Part shown: in pieces, positions 1-8,240 of the stretch
How positions within the stretch are numbered: the first letter of the stretch is position 1
How the letters are laid out: each line of letters opens with the position of its first letter
NCBI RefSeq assembly: GCF_000731955.1
Contig: NZ_JNCK01000001.1
Span: forward strand, 868,001-932,000
Direction of reading: 5' to 3'
Source of the DNA: Halomonas zincidurans B6
Lineage (GTDB): Bacteria > Pseudomonadota > Gammaproteobacteria > Pseudomonadales > Halomonadaceae
Length of the DNA stretch: 64,000 nucleotides
The notes under the pieces: model-generated
What the model was told of the DNA's origin: nothing
Databases searched by the model: none
Seen by the model: only the letters and a program-made list of their open reading frames with translations
Position numbers and translations under genes: made by a program

Positions 1-1
1 C

Positions 2-664
2 TACGACAACGAGATGCCGCGCCACCGGCAGTTCGTCGAGGCCTTCGAACTCGCCGATCGTCCGGTCACCAATGGCGAATTTCTGGCGTTTATCCGCGAT
101 GGCGGCTATCGGCGCCCCGACCACTGGCTGGCCGATGGCTGGCAAAGGGTCAAGGACGAGGCGTGGACGGCGCCGCTTTACTGGGTGCAGCGCGATGACG
201 GTTGGTATCACATGACGCTGGGCGGCCTGGTGCCGGTCGACGAGCACGCCCCGGTGTGTCATGTCAGCTTCTACGAGGCCGATGCCTACGCGCGCTGGTC
301 CGGAGCGCGATTGCCCAGCGAGGCCGAGTGGGAAGTCGCCGCCGAGGGCGTGGACATCCACGGCAACTTCGTCGAGAACGATCATCTTCAGCCGGTGGCG
401 AAAGCCACGGATGGCGCCGCGCCGGGCCGGCTATACGGCGATGTCTGGGAATGGACCGGCAGCGCCTATCGCCCCTATCCAGGCTTTCGAACGCTGCCAG
501 GCAGCCTGGGCGAGTACAACGGCAAGTTCATGTCGGGGCAGATGGTGCTGCGCGGCGGCTGTTGCGCCACGCCGCGCTCGCACATCCGCGCGAGCTATCG
601 CAACTTCTTTCCGCCCCAGGCGCGCTGGGCGTTTTCCGGCCTGCGCCTGGCCCGCGACGCATGA
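2..664 (+). CDS. egtB: Ergothioneine biosynthesis protein EgtB, C-terminal part (5' end outside window)
   Basis: The frame is open to the left edge, so only the C-terminal part of the protein is present. The visible sequence is the formylglycine-generating-enzyme-like (sulfatase-modifying factor) domain, with the family-typical stretches RPVTNGEFLAFI, DGGYRRPDHW, PVCHVSFYEADAYARW and GARLPSEAEWE, and a C-terminal RGGCCATPRSHIRASYRNFF. EgtB is the non-haem iron sulfoxide synthase that joins hercynine to a cysteine-type thiol with oxygen during ergothioneine synthesis. Its N-terminal DinB-like iron-binding half would lie to the left. The PDHW/GDVWEWTGS pattern fits EgtB better than generic SUMF1 proteins. 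A strong terminator follows, so this is the last gene of its operon. The methyltransferase partner EgtD is not in the window and may lie to the left. Confidence 0.82.
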   Translation, partial: YDNEMPRHRQFVEAFELADRPVTNGEFLAFIRDGGYRRPDHWLADGWQRVKDEAWTAPLYWVQRDDGWYHMTLGGLVPVDEHAPVCHVSFYEADAYARWSGARLPSEAEWEVAAEGVDIHGNFVENDHLQPVAKATDGAAPGRLYGDVWEWTGSAYRPYPGFRTLPGSLGEYNGKFMSGQMVLRGGCCATPRSHIRASYRNFFPPQARWAFSGLRLARDA

Positions 665-722
665 GCGCAGCGCAAGCGACAGGGCGAACCGCCCGAGGCG
701 CTGAAACAGGGTCAATCAAGAC

Positions 723-760
723 GCCGAACCCCGCCGGTGTGGCGGGGTTCGGCATTTTCC
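723..760 (+). terminator. Rho-independent terminator after egtB
   Basis: A perfect 13-bp stem (GCCGAACCCCGCC at 723-735 with its complement at 741-753) closes a GGTGT loop and is followed by ATTTTCC. It ends the egtB transcript and separates it from the converging yqjK gene, whose stop is at 772. Confidence 0.85.
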
Positions 761-771
761 GGTGAGCGGCA

Positions 772-1062
772 TCAGCGATTGATGGCGCGGTAAACCGCCC
801 TTAGCCGGTTGGCCAGCAGCAGGCCGGTCATCACCCGACGTATCATCCGGCCGGTCGCGCGTGGCCGGGTGACCCCGCGCAACGATACCAGGCCCAGTGC
901 GGCAATGGTCGGCGCCCGCCATTGCATGAGTTTCTGCCAGCCATGGTCGATCGGTGCGGTGGCCTCGCGCCAATCGCGCAGAGCCATGCCCATGTCGAGG
1001 CGCTGTTGCAGGATCTGCGTCTCGAGCTGATCGCGTCGCGCCAGGCGATCGTTATGCGTCAT
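772..1062 (-). CDS. yqjK: YqjK-like small membrane-associated protein
   Basis: This 96-residue protein is the last gene of a three-gene set matching the enterobacterial yqjD-yqjE-yqjK order. It is basic, with a charged N-terminal helix (RLARRDQLETQILQQRLDM), a central WRAPTIAALGLVSL segment and a very Arg-rich C-terminal half. No catalytic motif is visible. Its start overlaps the end of yqjE by 11 bp, implying translational coupling. The family is uncharacterised biochemically; assignment rests mainly on gene order, size and composition. Confidence 0.7.
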   Translation of the reverse strand: MTHNDRLARRDQLETQILQQRLDMGMALRDWREATAPIDHGWQKLMQWRAPTIAALGLVSLRGVTRPRATGRMIRRVMTGLLLANRLRAVYRAINR

Positions 1063-1444
1063 GCGATGACTCCAGCGCCTGACGATCCTGCTGCATGTGA
1101 TGCAGGGTCGTTTCCATCAACTTGCGCTGATTGGCGATCTGCTTGGCCTTGGCCGCGAGCAATGCGGCAGCCAGCAATAGCACCAAGGAGCACAAGGCAA
1201 TGGCCAGCAGGCGATGGTCGTCCCAGTAGAGGACGACCACCAGCAACAACAGCATGCCGACGCCGAACGAGAACAGGATCAGGCTGGCTCCGGCGAGCAA
1301 CAGTAGCGAAAGCAGGCGGTCTCGCTCGAGTTCGAGTTCGAGCACGGCGAGACGTAGACGCGTCTCGCCCATGGCGACGACATTGCCGATCAGGCGTCGT
1401 GCCGCCGAAATGACACGCTCTGCCGGTCCCTGGCCATCGGTCAT
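1052..1444 (-). CDS. yqjE: YqjE-like inner-membrane protein (phage holin-like superfamily)
   Basis: A 130-residue protein with an N-terminal amphipathic region (AERVISAARRLIGNVVAMGETRL), two adjacent hydrophobic segments around residues 45-95, and a charged C-terminal helix. This is the standard YqjE architecture. The start at 1444 shares one base with the yqjD stop (TGATG), which fixes the start against longer in-frame alternatives reaching to 1537. YqjE is usually co-expressed with YqjD. No enzymatic role is known. Confidence 0.78.
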   Translation of the reverse strand: MTDGQGPAERVISAARRLIGNVVAMGETRLRLAVLELELERDRLLSLLLLAGASLILFSFGVGMLLLLVVVLYWDDHRLLAIALCSLVLLLAAALLAAKAKQIANQRKLMETTLHHMQQDRQALESSHDA

Positions 1445-1785
1445 CAGCGACGTCCAAGCAGCAAGCCGATCACCACCCCGACAGCGGTGCCGACCCCGAT
1501 GCTGGTCCAGGGATTCTCGTGGACGTAACGGTCGCACAGATCGGCGCTATCGAGAACGCCGTCACGCGTATCGTGGTAAAGCTTTTCACCGCGGGCTTCG
1601 AGTCTTCCGCGGGTTTCCTTGAGGCTCCGCTGGGCGCGGTCGCGCATTTCCTTGACGTTGCTGCGGGAGTCTTCGGCAGTCGCGTTGATCAACTCTTCGA
1701 CAGTATGGGACAGTTGGCGGAGATCTTCCTTCAACTGAGCGGTGCTGGTGTTGTTATCATGCTGTCCGATGGGGAACATGGCCAT
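1444..1785 (-). CDS. yqjD: YqjD/ElaB family (DUF883) membrane-anchored protein
   Basis: A 113-residue protein with a long charged helical region (residues 15-85, coiled-coil-like) and a C-terminal transmembrane anchor (GVGTAVGVVIGLLLGRR) preceded by the conserved VHENPWTSIG motif of DUF883. In E. coli, YqjD, ElaB and YgaM are stationary-phase inner-membrane proteins able to associate with ribosomes; a similar role is inferred here. It is the first gene of the yqjDEK operon, with a good sigma-70-like promoter directly upstream that overlaps the pldA stop codon. Confidence 0.85.
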   Translation of the reverse strand: MAMFPIGQHDNNTSTAQLKEDLRQLSHTVEELINATAEDSRSNVKEMRDRAQRSLKETRGRLEARGEKLYHDTRDGVLDSADLCDRYVHENPWTSIGVGTAVGVVIGLLLGRR

Positions 1786-1820
1786 GTGGTGTCTTTCCTT
1801 TGACGGTGAATAACAGTTTC

Positions 1821-1848
1821 ATCATAGCAGCATGACTTGGTGTATCAA
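1821..1848 (-). promoter_or_regulatory. Predicted sigma-70 promoter of yqjDEK
   Basis: On the minus strand a TTGATA -35 box (1848-1843) and a TATGAT -10 box (1826-1821) are separated by 16 bp, placing the transcription start about 30 bp before the yqjD ATG. The -35 box overlaps the pldA stop codon, so pldA read-through would enter this operon. Confidence 0.6.
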
Positions 1849-2768
1849 CGGCTGCCGGGTATACCCGCCAGAAAGGTATTGAGGCTGAAACCGATGCCAA
1901 GACGCTGAACGTCGTTGTCATAGTCGATCAGGCTTTCTCCGTAGCCGTCGTAATATTGCACGTGGCCGCGAATCTTGCCGGCCAGCGGAAAGGAATAGTC
2001 GAGCTGTACGCCGTAGTTATGCTTGCCGGGGTTGCCCCTCACCATCACCGACAGCTCCTGGTCGCCGAAGGCCCGCGCGACGGTGATGTCGCCGTAGCCG
2101 ACATAGCTTTCAAGATCGGGGTTGTCGTCGTTACTCTTGCTTTCGGGTATCCGCCAGTGTGGTGCGATGCTCACCGCCCAATCGCCGCGCTGGAACAGCA
2201 GGTCGGCGTAGACCCGGTTCCAACTGCGCGACAGTGGCTGTGAACGGCCGTTCGACTGATGGGCAAGGCCAATGCGGTTCAAGGTGTTGGTCCAACCGAG
2301 AAACGAGAGATCATTGTCGAAACTGACGAAGACCTCGGGCTCGTAATTGGTCTCGCGAAACGGCGCCGAGGCGTCGGAATTATAGGCCTGCCACCAGCTG
2401 CGCTGGGTGTAGGCGAAATACAGATCGCCGTTGTCGCCGAATAGATCGTCGAGCACGTTGATCTTGAGACTGAGCTGGAATTTCACCTCGGAGCTATCGG
2501 CCTCCGCGTCGTCGCTGATGGCGTTGAAAGCGCCCTGGTTGGGATCGGTGTTGTATGTCCAGGGCAGCAGATAATTACGCCGATAGGCGGTGATGGCCAA
2601 GGGGTTGCGGTTGGATTCGTTCTCGTATTCCCGACGCTTCTGCGCCTGCTCGAGTGCCGATTCAGTGGCGCCTCCCTGTTCGGCATCCTGGGCGATGGCC
2701 GCCAGGGGCAGCAGGGTGAGTGACGCGGCCAGTAAGAGTGAGATCGGCAGAGCGATCGGCGCAGCCAT
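1845..2768 (-). CDS. pldA: Outer-membrane phospholipase A1
   Basis: A 307-residue protein with a signal peptide (MAAPIALPISLLLAASLTLL, cleavage expected after AIAQ near residue 27) and the OMPLA beta-barrel. The catalytic signature is intact: HQSNGR (His170, Ser172) followed by SRSWNR (Asn184), with the same spacing as E. coli His142/Ser144/Asn156. It hydrolyses phospholipids that reach the outer leaflet when membrane asymmetry is lost, working as a calcium-dependent dimer. I place the start at 2768, which gives a proper signal peptide. The open frame continues much further upstream (to 3827) but that part overlaps the divergent channel gene. MlaA, the other asymmetry system in this window, is at 35.5 kb. 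Confidence 0.92.
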   Translation of the reverse strand: MAAPIALPISLLLAASLTLLPLAAIAQDAEQGGATESALEQAQKRREYENESNRNPLAITAYRRNYLLPWTYNTDPNQGAFNAISDDAEADSSEVKFQLSLKINVLDDLFGDNGDLYFAYTQRSWWQAYNSDASAPFRETNYEPEVFVSFDNDLSFLGWTNTLNRIGLAHQSNGRSQPLSRSWNRVYADLLFQRGDWAVSIAPHWRIPESKSNDDNPDLESYVGYGDITVARAFGDQELSVMVRGNPGKHNYGVQLDYSFPLAGKIRGHVQYYDGYGESLIDYDNDVQRLGIGFSLNTFLAGIPGSR

Positions 2769-2811
2769 AGGGACATCCTGTAGGAAGACATTCGGATAGT
2801 CGTTTCTACCA

Positions 2812-2829
2812 TGACTTGCCGGCAAGTCA
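2812..2829. promoter_or_regulatory. Perfect 18-bp palindrome in the pldA / mscK divergent gap
   Basis: TGACTTGCCGGCAAGTCA reads identically on both strands. It lies 44 bp from the pldA start and 81 bp from the channel start, where a dimeric regulator could control both genes. No regulator recognising it is encoded nearby. Confidence 0.5.
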
Positions 2830-2909
2830 ATTCCCGGCGGCAATTGCCAAGGATCGTGGGTCCCCGCACAATCGCTTGGCGAAACAGTCGACAGTAAAGG
2901 CGGGCAGGC

Positions 2910-5900
2910 GTGGCGAATCAGCGGTGGTGGACAGGATGGCTGATGGCGATCGCAATGATCGCTTTGCTGGGTGGCCCGGCATGGGCGCAGGAGGACATGG
3001 CGCTGCCTGAACGGGACAGGGTCTCGCAGCGTCTGGAGACGCTCAAGGCCATCGACAAGCCCGACAGCAGCGAGCAGGCAGCCATGGATATCCTGCGTGG
3101 CGTGCTCGATACCTTCGACAAGCTGGAGGACATCGCCCAGGCGCGCACTGAGCTCGAACAGCGCCTCGAGCAGGGTCCCCAGGCGATCGAGCGGCTGCAG
3201 CGTGCTGCCCGGCAAGCCGAAAACGCCGAGCTGCCCAGCGCCGAGGCGCTGAAGAATACCCCCCGCGATGAACTCGAAGCCAACGTCAGCGAGATGCTTG
3301 ATCGGCTGCAGAGCCTGCGCGATAGCCTGGCCGATGCCAATTCGCGGCTGATCGCCGCCCAGACCCTGCCCGAACGCGCCCAGGCGACGATCAGCGAATC
3401 GCTGGACAGGATCGAAGCGTTGCGCTCTGCCCGCGATCAGCTGCCGACCGGCGCGGACGGACCCGAAGTCTGGAAGATCCAGGTCGAGATGCAGCTTGCC
3501 GAGCGCGAACTGGCCCTCAAGCGTCGCCAGCTGGAGACCAACGCGCGTAGCCGCGAACTCGCCCAGCAACGTCGCGATGCGCTGATCAGACAGAACAAGG
3601 CGCTCCAGGACCGACTCGATCTGCTTCAGGCCATTCTCGACCAGCGCCGTCGCGAGGAACTCGAGTCGACGATTGCCGAAGCGGCCAGTCGCGACCCGTT
3701 GATCGCCAACGAGCATCCGATGGTGATGCGGGCTCAGTCGACAAACCGCGAACTCAGCCAGTCGCTGCTCGACGCCATCGATCGCCGCTATCGCTATGAA
3801 CGCGAAGCCATCAAGGTGCGCACTCAACTGGACCGGGTGCGCCAGGTACAGCGCACCCTCAACGAGCAGATCGAGGCGATTCGCGGCAGCCTGCTGCTGT
3901 CGCGCATTCTGCGCGAACAGCGCAGCTCGCTACCCTCGATAGATGCCCAGGACGGGTTGCAGGAGGTCATCGCCGACGTGCGTCTCGAGCAGTTCGAACT
4001 GAGCCGTCAACGCGAGTCGCTGCGCGATGCTGAAGCGCTGGCCAGACAGCGGATCGGGGATGCCGACGTCGAGGCCACCCCGGCACTGCTCGATTCGCTG
4101 TCCGGCCTCTACCGGTCACGGCGTGAGCTCATCGACCAACTCGAGCAGGAATATGGCGAGCTGTTGACCACCGCGATCGATCTGCAGCTCACTCAGCAGC
4201 AGCTGGTATCGATCAGCCGTTCGCTGCGCTCGACCATCGAGGAGCAGTTGTTCTGGGTGGCCAATCGCAGCCCGCTCGATCTCGGCTGGCTACGCAAGCT
4301 GCCCGCCACGCTGGCCGCCAATGCCAGCCCGGCCATCTGGCAGGAGCGCCTGGCGGCGCTTTGGCAGCCGTTGCAGGCCAAGGCCCTGTGGGCGCTGCCG
4401 GTATGGCTGTCGGCGGGCGTGCTGCTGTTGCGTCGGCGACGGATCAAGCAACGCCTGCTGGCGCTGCATGACGAGATCGGCCGACTCAAGCGCGACACCC
4501 AGATGCACACGCCGCGGGCGATCGCCATGAATGCGTTGCTGGCCGCGCCCTGGCCGCTGGCGCTGGCCGGCGCCGGGCTGGCGCTGGCCAAGGGCACCGA
4601 GGGTAATGCGCAGCTGTTGGGCATGGCCCTGCTGCAACTGACATTGGCCTGGGGGGTGATCGAACTGGCGCGGCGGCTGTTGATCAGCGATGGCGTCGCG
4701 GTGCGCCATTTCCACTGGCCCGGCGGCTATGCCTCGCGGTTGCGACGGCTGCTGTGGTGGCTTGGTGTCGCGTTGATACCGGTGCTGTTGATCAGCACCC
4801 TGGCACGCGACAACGGTCCGACCCTGGCCGAGCAGCCGATCGCGCTGTTTCTGCTGCTGAGCGGGCTGCTGGCGTTGAGCGTGCTGATCGCCCGCTTGAT
4901 CCTGGCCCACATACCGTTTTTCGGGACCAAGGTGTTCCGGCTGCTGCTGGGTCTGGCGCTGTCGCTGGTGACCGTGGTACTCGCCGGGCTGATCGTGATG
5001 GGTTACGAATACACCGCGCTGCAACTGGTCGGCCGCTTCGTGTTCAGCCTGTACATCCTGGGCGCCTGGATACTTATCGAGGCTGCAGTGGTCCGCGGCT
5101 TGGCGGTGGCGGCTCGGCGCCTGGCCTACCGGCGCGCGGTGGCGCGTCGCCGCGCCCAGGCCCAGGAGGGCGCCGAGGGCGGACTGGAGTTGATCGAGGA
5201 GCCGCCGCTGGATCTCGAACAGGTCAACCAGCAGTCGCTGCGGCTCTCCAAGCTGATCCTGTTCCTCGGTTTTACGCTGGTGCTCTACCTGGTCTGGGCC
5301 GACCTGCTGACCGCGCTGGCGTATCTCGACAGTATCGCCGTATGGACGATCGAGCAGGGCAGCGGCGAGGCGATCGGTCAGACGCCGATCACCATCGCCG
5401 ACGTGTTGACCAGCCTGATCACGGTGGTGCTGACGTCATTGATGGCACGCAACCTGCCTGGCCTGCTCGAGGTGATGGTGCTCTCGCGGCTGTCGCTCAA
5501 GCAGGGCAGTGCCTACGCGATTTCCTCGTTGTTGTCGTATGTCATCGTCGGCACCGGCATCGTCATCGCGCTGGGTACGCTGGGCGTGTCATGGGACAAG
5601 CTGCAATGGTTGGTGGCGGCGCTGGGCGTGGGGCTGGGGTTCGGCCTGCAGGAAATATTCGCCAACTTCATCTCGGGGTTGATCATCCTTTTCGAACGCC
5701 CGGTGCGGATCGGCGACACCATCACGCTGGGCCAGTTGCACGGCACGGTCAGCCGTATCCGCATCCGTGCGACCACGGTGACCGACTTCGATCGCAAGGA
5801 GATCATCATCCCCAACAAGACCTTCGTCACCGACCAGCTGATCAACTGGTCGCTGTCGGACAACATCACCCGAGTGGTGCTGAATTACGGCGTGGCGCAC

Positions 5901-6284
5901 GGCTCGGACCTGGATACGGTGCATCGGCTGTTGCGCGCGGTGGCGGACGACAACAAGCGCGTGCTCAAGGACCCCGAGCCGCAGGTGTTCTGCACCAGCT
6001 ACGGCGCCACGGCGTTCAACTTCGAGCTGCGAGTCTTCGTCAACGACCTGCTCGACAGGCTCTACGCGGCCGACGAGATCAATCGCCGGCTGGATGCGCT
6101 GTTCCGCGAGCACGGCATTCGCGTCGCCTTCAATCAGATGGATGTCTGGCTGCACGACAGCGATGGCCAGGTGGCTCAGGTGAGCTCGCAAAGTGGCGCC
6201 GCCCGCCCGCTGGGCGGCGTTGACGAACCCCGGCGCAGACCGGGCCCGCGCGGGCAGTCCGATGCGGACGACGCTGAGACCTGA
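2910..6284 (+). CDS. mscK: Large MscS-family mechanosensitive channel (MscK/MscM type)
   Basis: An 1124-residue protein. A signal-like N-terminus ending in PAWAQ leads into a periplasmic region of about 440 residues rich in heptad-like Glu/Arg/Leu (coiled coil). From about residue 490 there are many transmembrane segments, and the C-terminal MscS domain (about 850-1095) contains the pore-helix stretch VAALGVGLGFGLQEIFANF followed by FERPVRIGDTI and IIIPNKTFV. Such channels open under membrane tension and release solutes on hypo-osmotic shock, important for halophiles. The GTG start at 2910 has TAAAGG nine bases upstream; an in-frame ATG at 2943 would trim 11 residues. The short tail is Pro/Arg/Gly-rich. 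MscK and MscM (YjeP) share this layout, so the exact symbol is uncertain. Confidence 0.88.
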   Translation: MANQRWWTGWLMAIAMIALLGGPAWAQEDMALPERDRVSQRLETLKAIDKPDSSEQAAMDILRGVLDTFDKLEDIAQARTELEQRLEQGPQAIERLQRAARQAENAELPSAEALKNTPRDELEANVSEMLDRLQSLRDSLADANSRLIAAQTLPERAQATISESLDRIEALRSARDQLPTGADGPEVWKIQVEMQLAERELALKRRQLETNARSRELAQQRRDALIRQNKALQDRLDLLQAILDQRRREELESTIAEAASRDPLIANEHPMVMRAQSTNRELSQSLLDAIDRRYRYEREAIKVRTQLDRVRQVQRTLNEQIEAIRGSLLLSRILREQRSSLPSIDAQDGLQEVIADVRLEQFELSRQRESLRDAEALARQRIGDADVEATPALLDSLSGLYRSRRELIDQLEQEYGELLTTAIDLQLTQQQLVSISRSLRSTIEEQLFWVANRSPLDLGWLRKLPATLAANASPAIWQERLAALWQPLQAKALWALPVWLSAGVLLLRRRRIKQRLLALHDEIGRLKRDTQMHTPRAIAMNALLAAPWPLALAGAGLALAKGTEGNAQLLGMALLQLTLAWGVIELARRLLISDGVAVRHFHWPGGYASRLRRLLWWLGVALIPVLLISTLARDNGPTLAEQPIALFLLLSGLLALSVLIARLILAHIPFFGTKVFRLLLGLALSLVTVVLAGLIVMGYEYTALQLVGRFVFSLYILGAWILIEAAVVRGLAVAARRLAYRRAVARRRAQAQEGAEGGLELIEEPPLDLEQVNQQSLRLSKLILFLGFTLVLYLVWADLLTALAYLDSIAVWTIEQGSGEAIGQTPITIADVLTSLITVVLTSLMARNLPGLLEVMVLSRLSLKQGSAYAISSLLSYVIVGTGIVIALGTLGVSWDKLQWLVAALGVGLGFGLQEIFANFISGLIILFERPVRIGDTITLGQLHGTVSRIRIRATTVTDFDRKEIIIPNKTFVTDQLINWSLSDNITRVVLNYGVAHGSDLDTVHRLLRAVADDNKRVLKDPEPQVFCTSYGATAFNFELRVFVNDLLDRLYAADEINRRLDALFREHGIRVAFNQMDVWLHDSDGQVAQVSSQSGAARPLGGVDEPRRRPGPRGQSDADDAET

Positions 6285-6291
6285 CGGGCGG

Positions 6292-7059
6292 TCAGCGGCG
6301 TCGCGCGTGGAGCAGGAATTCGCGGTTGCCGTCGCCACCGCGGATCGGGCTTTCGCGCCAGGCTTCGACGCTGAAGCCATGCTCGACACAGCAGGCGTGG
6401 ATGCGCGCCTCGACGCCAACATAGAGGCGTGTATCGCTGACGATGCCGCGTGCGTCGACATTGCCGGGGCCGACCTCGAACTGCGGCTTGACCAGCGACA
6501 GCAGATCGCCGCCGCCGGCCAGCAACTGCGCCAGTTGGGGCACGATCAGCGTCTGCGAGATGAACGAAACGTCCATGACCGCTGCCGTCGGTCGCAGCGG
6601 CGAGCATCGCTCGATGGCGGCGTGCAGTCGGGCATCGCCGGCCATTGCCCGGGCGTTTAGGCCTTCGATGCAGGTCACGCGGACAGCGTCGCGCAGCGTC
6701 GGATCGAGCTGGTCATGGCCGACTTCGATGCCGATCACGTGGACCGCGCCGCGTGCCAGTGCGCAATCGGTGAAGCCACCGGTGGATTGGCCGACATCCA
6801 GCACCACGCGCCCATCGAGACGTAGCTCCAGGGCATCCAGCAACGCCTCGAGCTTGAGTCCCGCGCGGGAGACATAGCGCTCCTCGGCGTCCTCGGCGAT
6901 TACCAGGCGGCTGTCGTCGGGAACTTTCACGCCGGGCTTGGTCAGCGGCCGCTGCGGGGCGTCTTCGAGGGTCACTCGGCCGTGACGGATGAGCCGCTGG
7001 GCGCGGGTGCGCGAGCGCGCCAGACCCAGCGCCAGCAGCAACTGATCGAGTCGCATCAT
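6292..7059 (-). CDS. tlyA: TlyA family S4-domain RNA methyltransferase
   Basis: A 255-residue protein with an N-terminal S4 RNA-binding domain (RLDQLLLALGLARSRTRAQR), then YVSRAGLKLEALL and the SAM-binding loop DVGQSTGGFTDCAL. The usual sequence is DVGASTGGFTD, so one Ala is Gln here. The catalytic-region motifs MDVSFIS and LVKPQFE follow. The family 2'-O-methylates ribosomal RNA; the old name hemolysin A is misleading. The start at 7059 is ATGATG and overlaps the stop of the upstream solute-binding gene, so it is probably co-transcribed with it although unrelated in function. It converges with the channel gene across 7 bp. Confidence 0.88.
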   Translation of the reverse strand: MMRLDQLLLALGLARSRTRAQRLIRHGRVTLEDAPQRPLTKPGVKVPDDSRLVIAEDAEERYVSRAGLKLEALLDALELRLDGRVVLDVGQSTGGFTDCALARGAVHVIGIEVGHDQLDPTLRDAVRVTCIEGLNARAMAGDARLHAAIERCSPLRPTAAVMDVSFISQTLIVPQLAQLLAGGGDLLSLVKPQFEVGPGNVDARGIVSDTRLYVGVEARIHACCVEHGFSVEAWRESPIRGGDGNREFLLHARRR

Positions 7060-8240
7060 CGGGCCGCCTCGCTGGGTGGTACATCGAGCGCAGCGGCGGG
7101 TATGTCGGCGGACGGGGCTGCGCGCTGGAACTCGCGCCTCCAGCGGCTCAGCAGCGCTTCGCGCTTGAGGTTGTCGAGGGTCGCCAGCAGGCCCGGGCCG
7201 ATGTCGATCGGGCGCAAGGCATCGCCCAGCCGCTCACGCAGGGCATTGGCGCTGCCCGGGCCGCTCAGCGCCGGATGGATCGTCCCCAGTGGTGTGAGCC
7301 GACCGATCGCGCGCTGGCCATACTCGCTCAGCAGGTAATCGAGAAAGCGGCGTGCGGCGTAGGGATTGCGGGCATCTCGGGCGATGAAGGCCAGCCGGTG
7401 CGTCACCAGCGCATAGTCCTTGGGCACCACGACTTCGAGCTCGGGGTGCTCGCGCGCGAATTCCCGGGCGTAGCTGCCCAGCAGGTTGTAGCCGATCCAG
7501 TAGCGTCCTTGCGCCAGCCCCTCGAGCATTTCGCGGGTGGTGCCGACCAGCGCGGTATCGACCCGGCCGAGCGCGGCCACCAGTTCCCAGTAGCGTGGTG
7601 ACAGGCGCGCCTCCTCGATGGCATAGCTGTAGCCGGCGCCGCTGGTTGCCGGATCATAGGTGACGACGCGCCCACGCAGCGCCTCGGCATGGCGCTCGAG
7701 GCGCTCGAGAAGATCGGCGTGGCTGTCGATCGCGCCGAAGCGTTCGGCGACGTCGCGGCGATAGACGATCACTACCGGCTCGAAGGTGATCGCGAACAGC
7801 TCCTGGCGCCAGCGCGCCCAGGCCGGCCAGGCGCGGGCCGCGGCGCTGTCGAGCGGCTGCGCATAGCCGTTGTTGGCCAGCCAGTACTGCCAGGGCATCG
7901 CCGAGGACATGACCACGTCGGCGCGCTCGGCGGCTCCCGCGTCGAGAAAGGTGCGGTACACCGCCAGGGTGGAGAGGTTACGATAGACGATCTCGATATC
8001 CGGGTTGCGACGTTGGAAATCTTCCAGCAGCGGTGCGATCAACGGCGTATCGAGCGCGGCGTTAATGACCAGGCGCGAACGGGGCCGCTCGTCGTCCCGA
8101 GCCGCTCCGTCGTTGAACGCTGGTCCGTCGGTTAGCGCGGGATAGTTCAATTGCGCCTGGGCGAGGACGCCGAGACTCAGGCCACTCAGCACAAGGCCGG
8201 CCAGCAGCGCGACCAGCCGATTGGTGTGGGGTGTCGTCAT
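7056..8240 (-). CDS. Periplasmic ABC-type solute-binding protein linked to a TctE/TctD pair
   Basis: A 394-residue protein with a signal peptide (hydrophobic GLVLSGLSLGVLAQA, residues 14-28) and an extracellular solute-binding fold of the iron(III)/2-aminoethylphosphonate type (INAALDTPLIAPLLEDFQRRNP, VVMSSAMPWQYWL, PATSGAGYSY, VVPKDYALVTHRLAFI). No ABC permease or ATPase gene is adjacent. Instead its start overlaps the stop of the sensor kinase gene (TGATG), a context in which the binding protein may present a ligand to the kinase sensor domain. That role is an inference. The C-terminal 40 residues are low-complexity Arg/Ala/Pro. Confidence 0.8.
   Translation of the reverse strand: MTTPHTNRLVALLAGLVLSGLSLGVLAQAQLNYPALTDGPAFNDGAARDDERPRSRLVINAALDTPLIAPLLEDFQRRNPDIEIVYRNLSTLAVYRTFLDAGAAERADVVMSSAMPWQYWLANNGYAQPLDSAAARAWPAWARWRQELFAITFEPVVIVYRRDVAERFGAIDSHADLLERLERHAEALRGRVVTYDPATSGAGYSYAIEEARLSPRYWELVAALGRVDTALVGTTREMLEGLAQGRYWIGYNLLGSYAREFAREHPELEVVVPKDYALVTHRLAFIARDARNPYAARRFLDYLLSEYGQRAIGRLTPLGTIHPALSGPGSANALRERLGDALRPIDIGPGLLATLDNLKREALLSRWRREFQRAAPSADIPAAALDVPPSEAAR

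Noticed and set aside
2769..3827. Upstream in-frame extension of pldA
   Set aside because: It overlaps the divergent channel gene antisense, and only the ATG at 2768 gives a signal peptide and normal OMPLA length.
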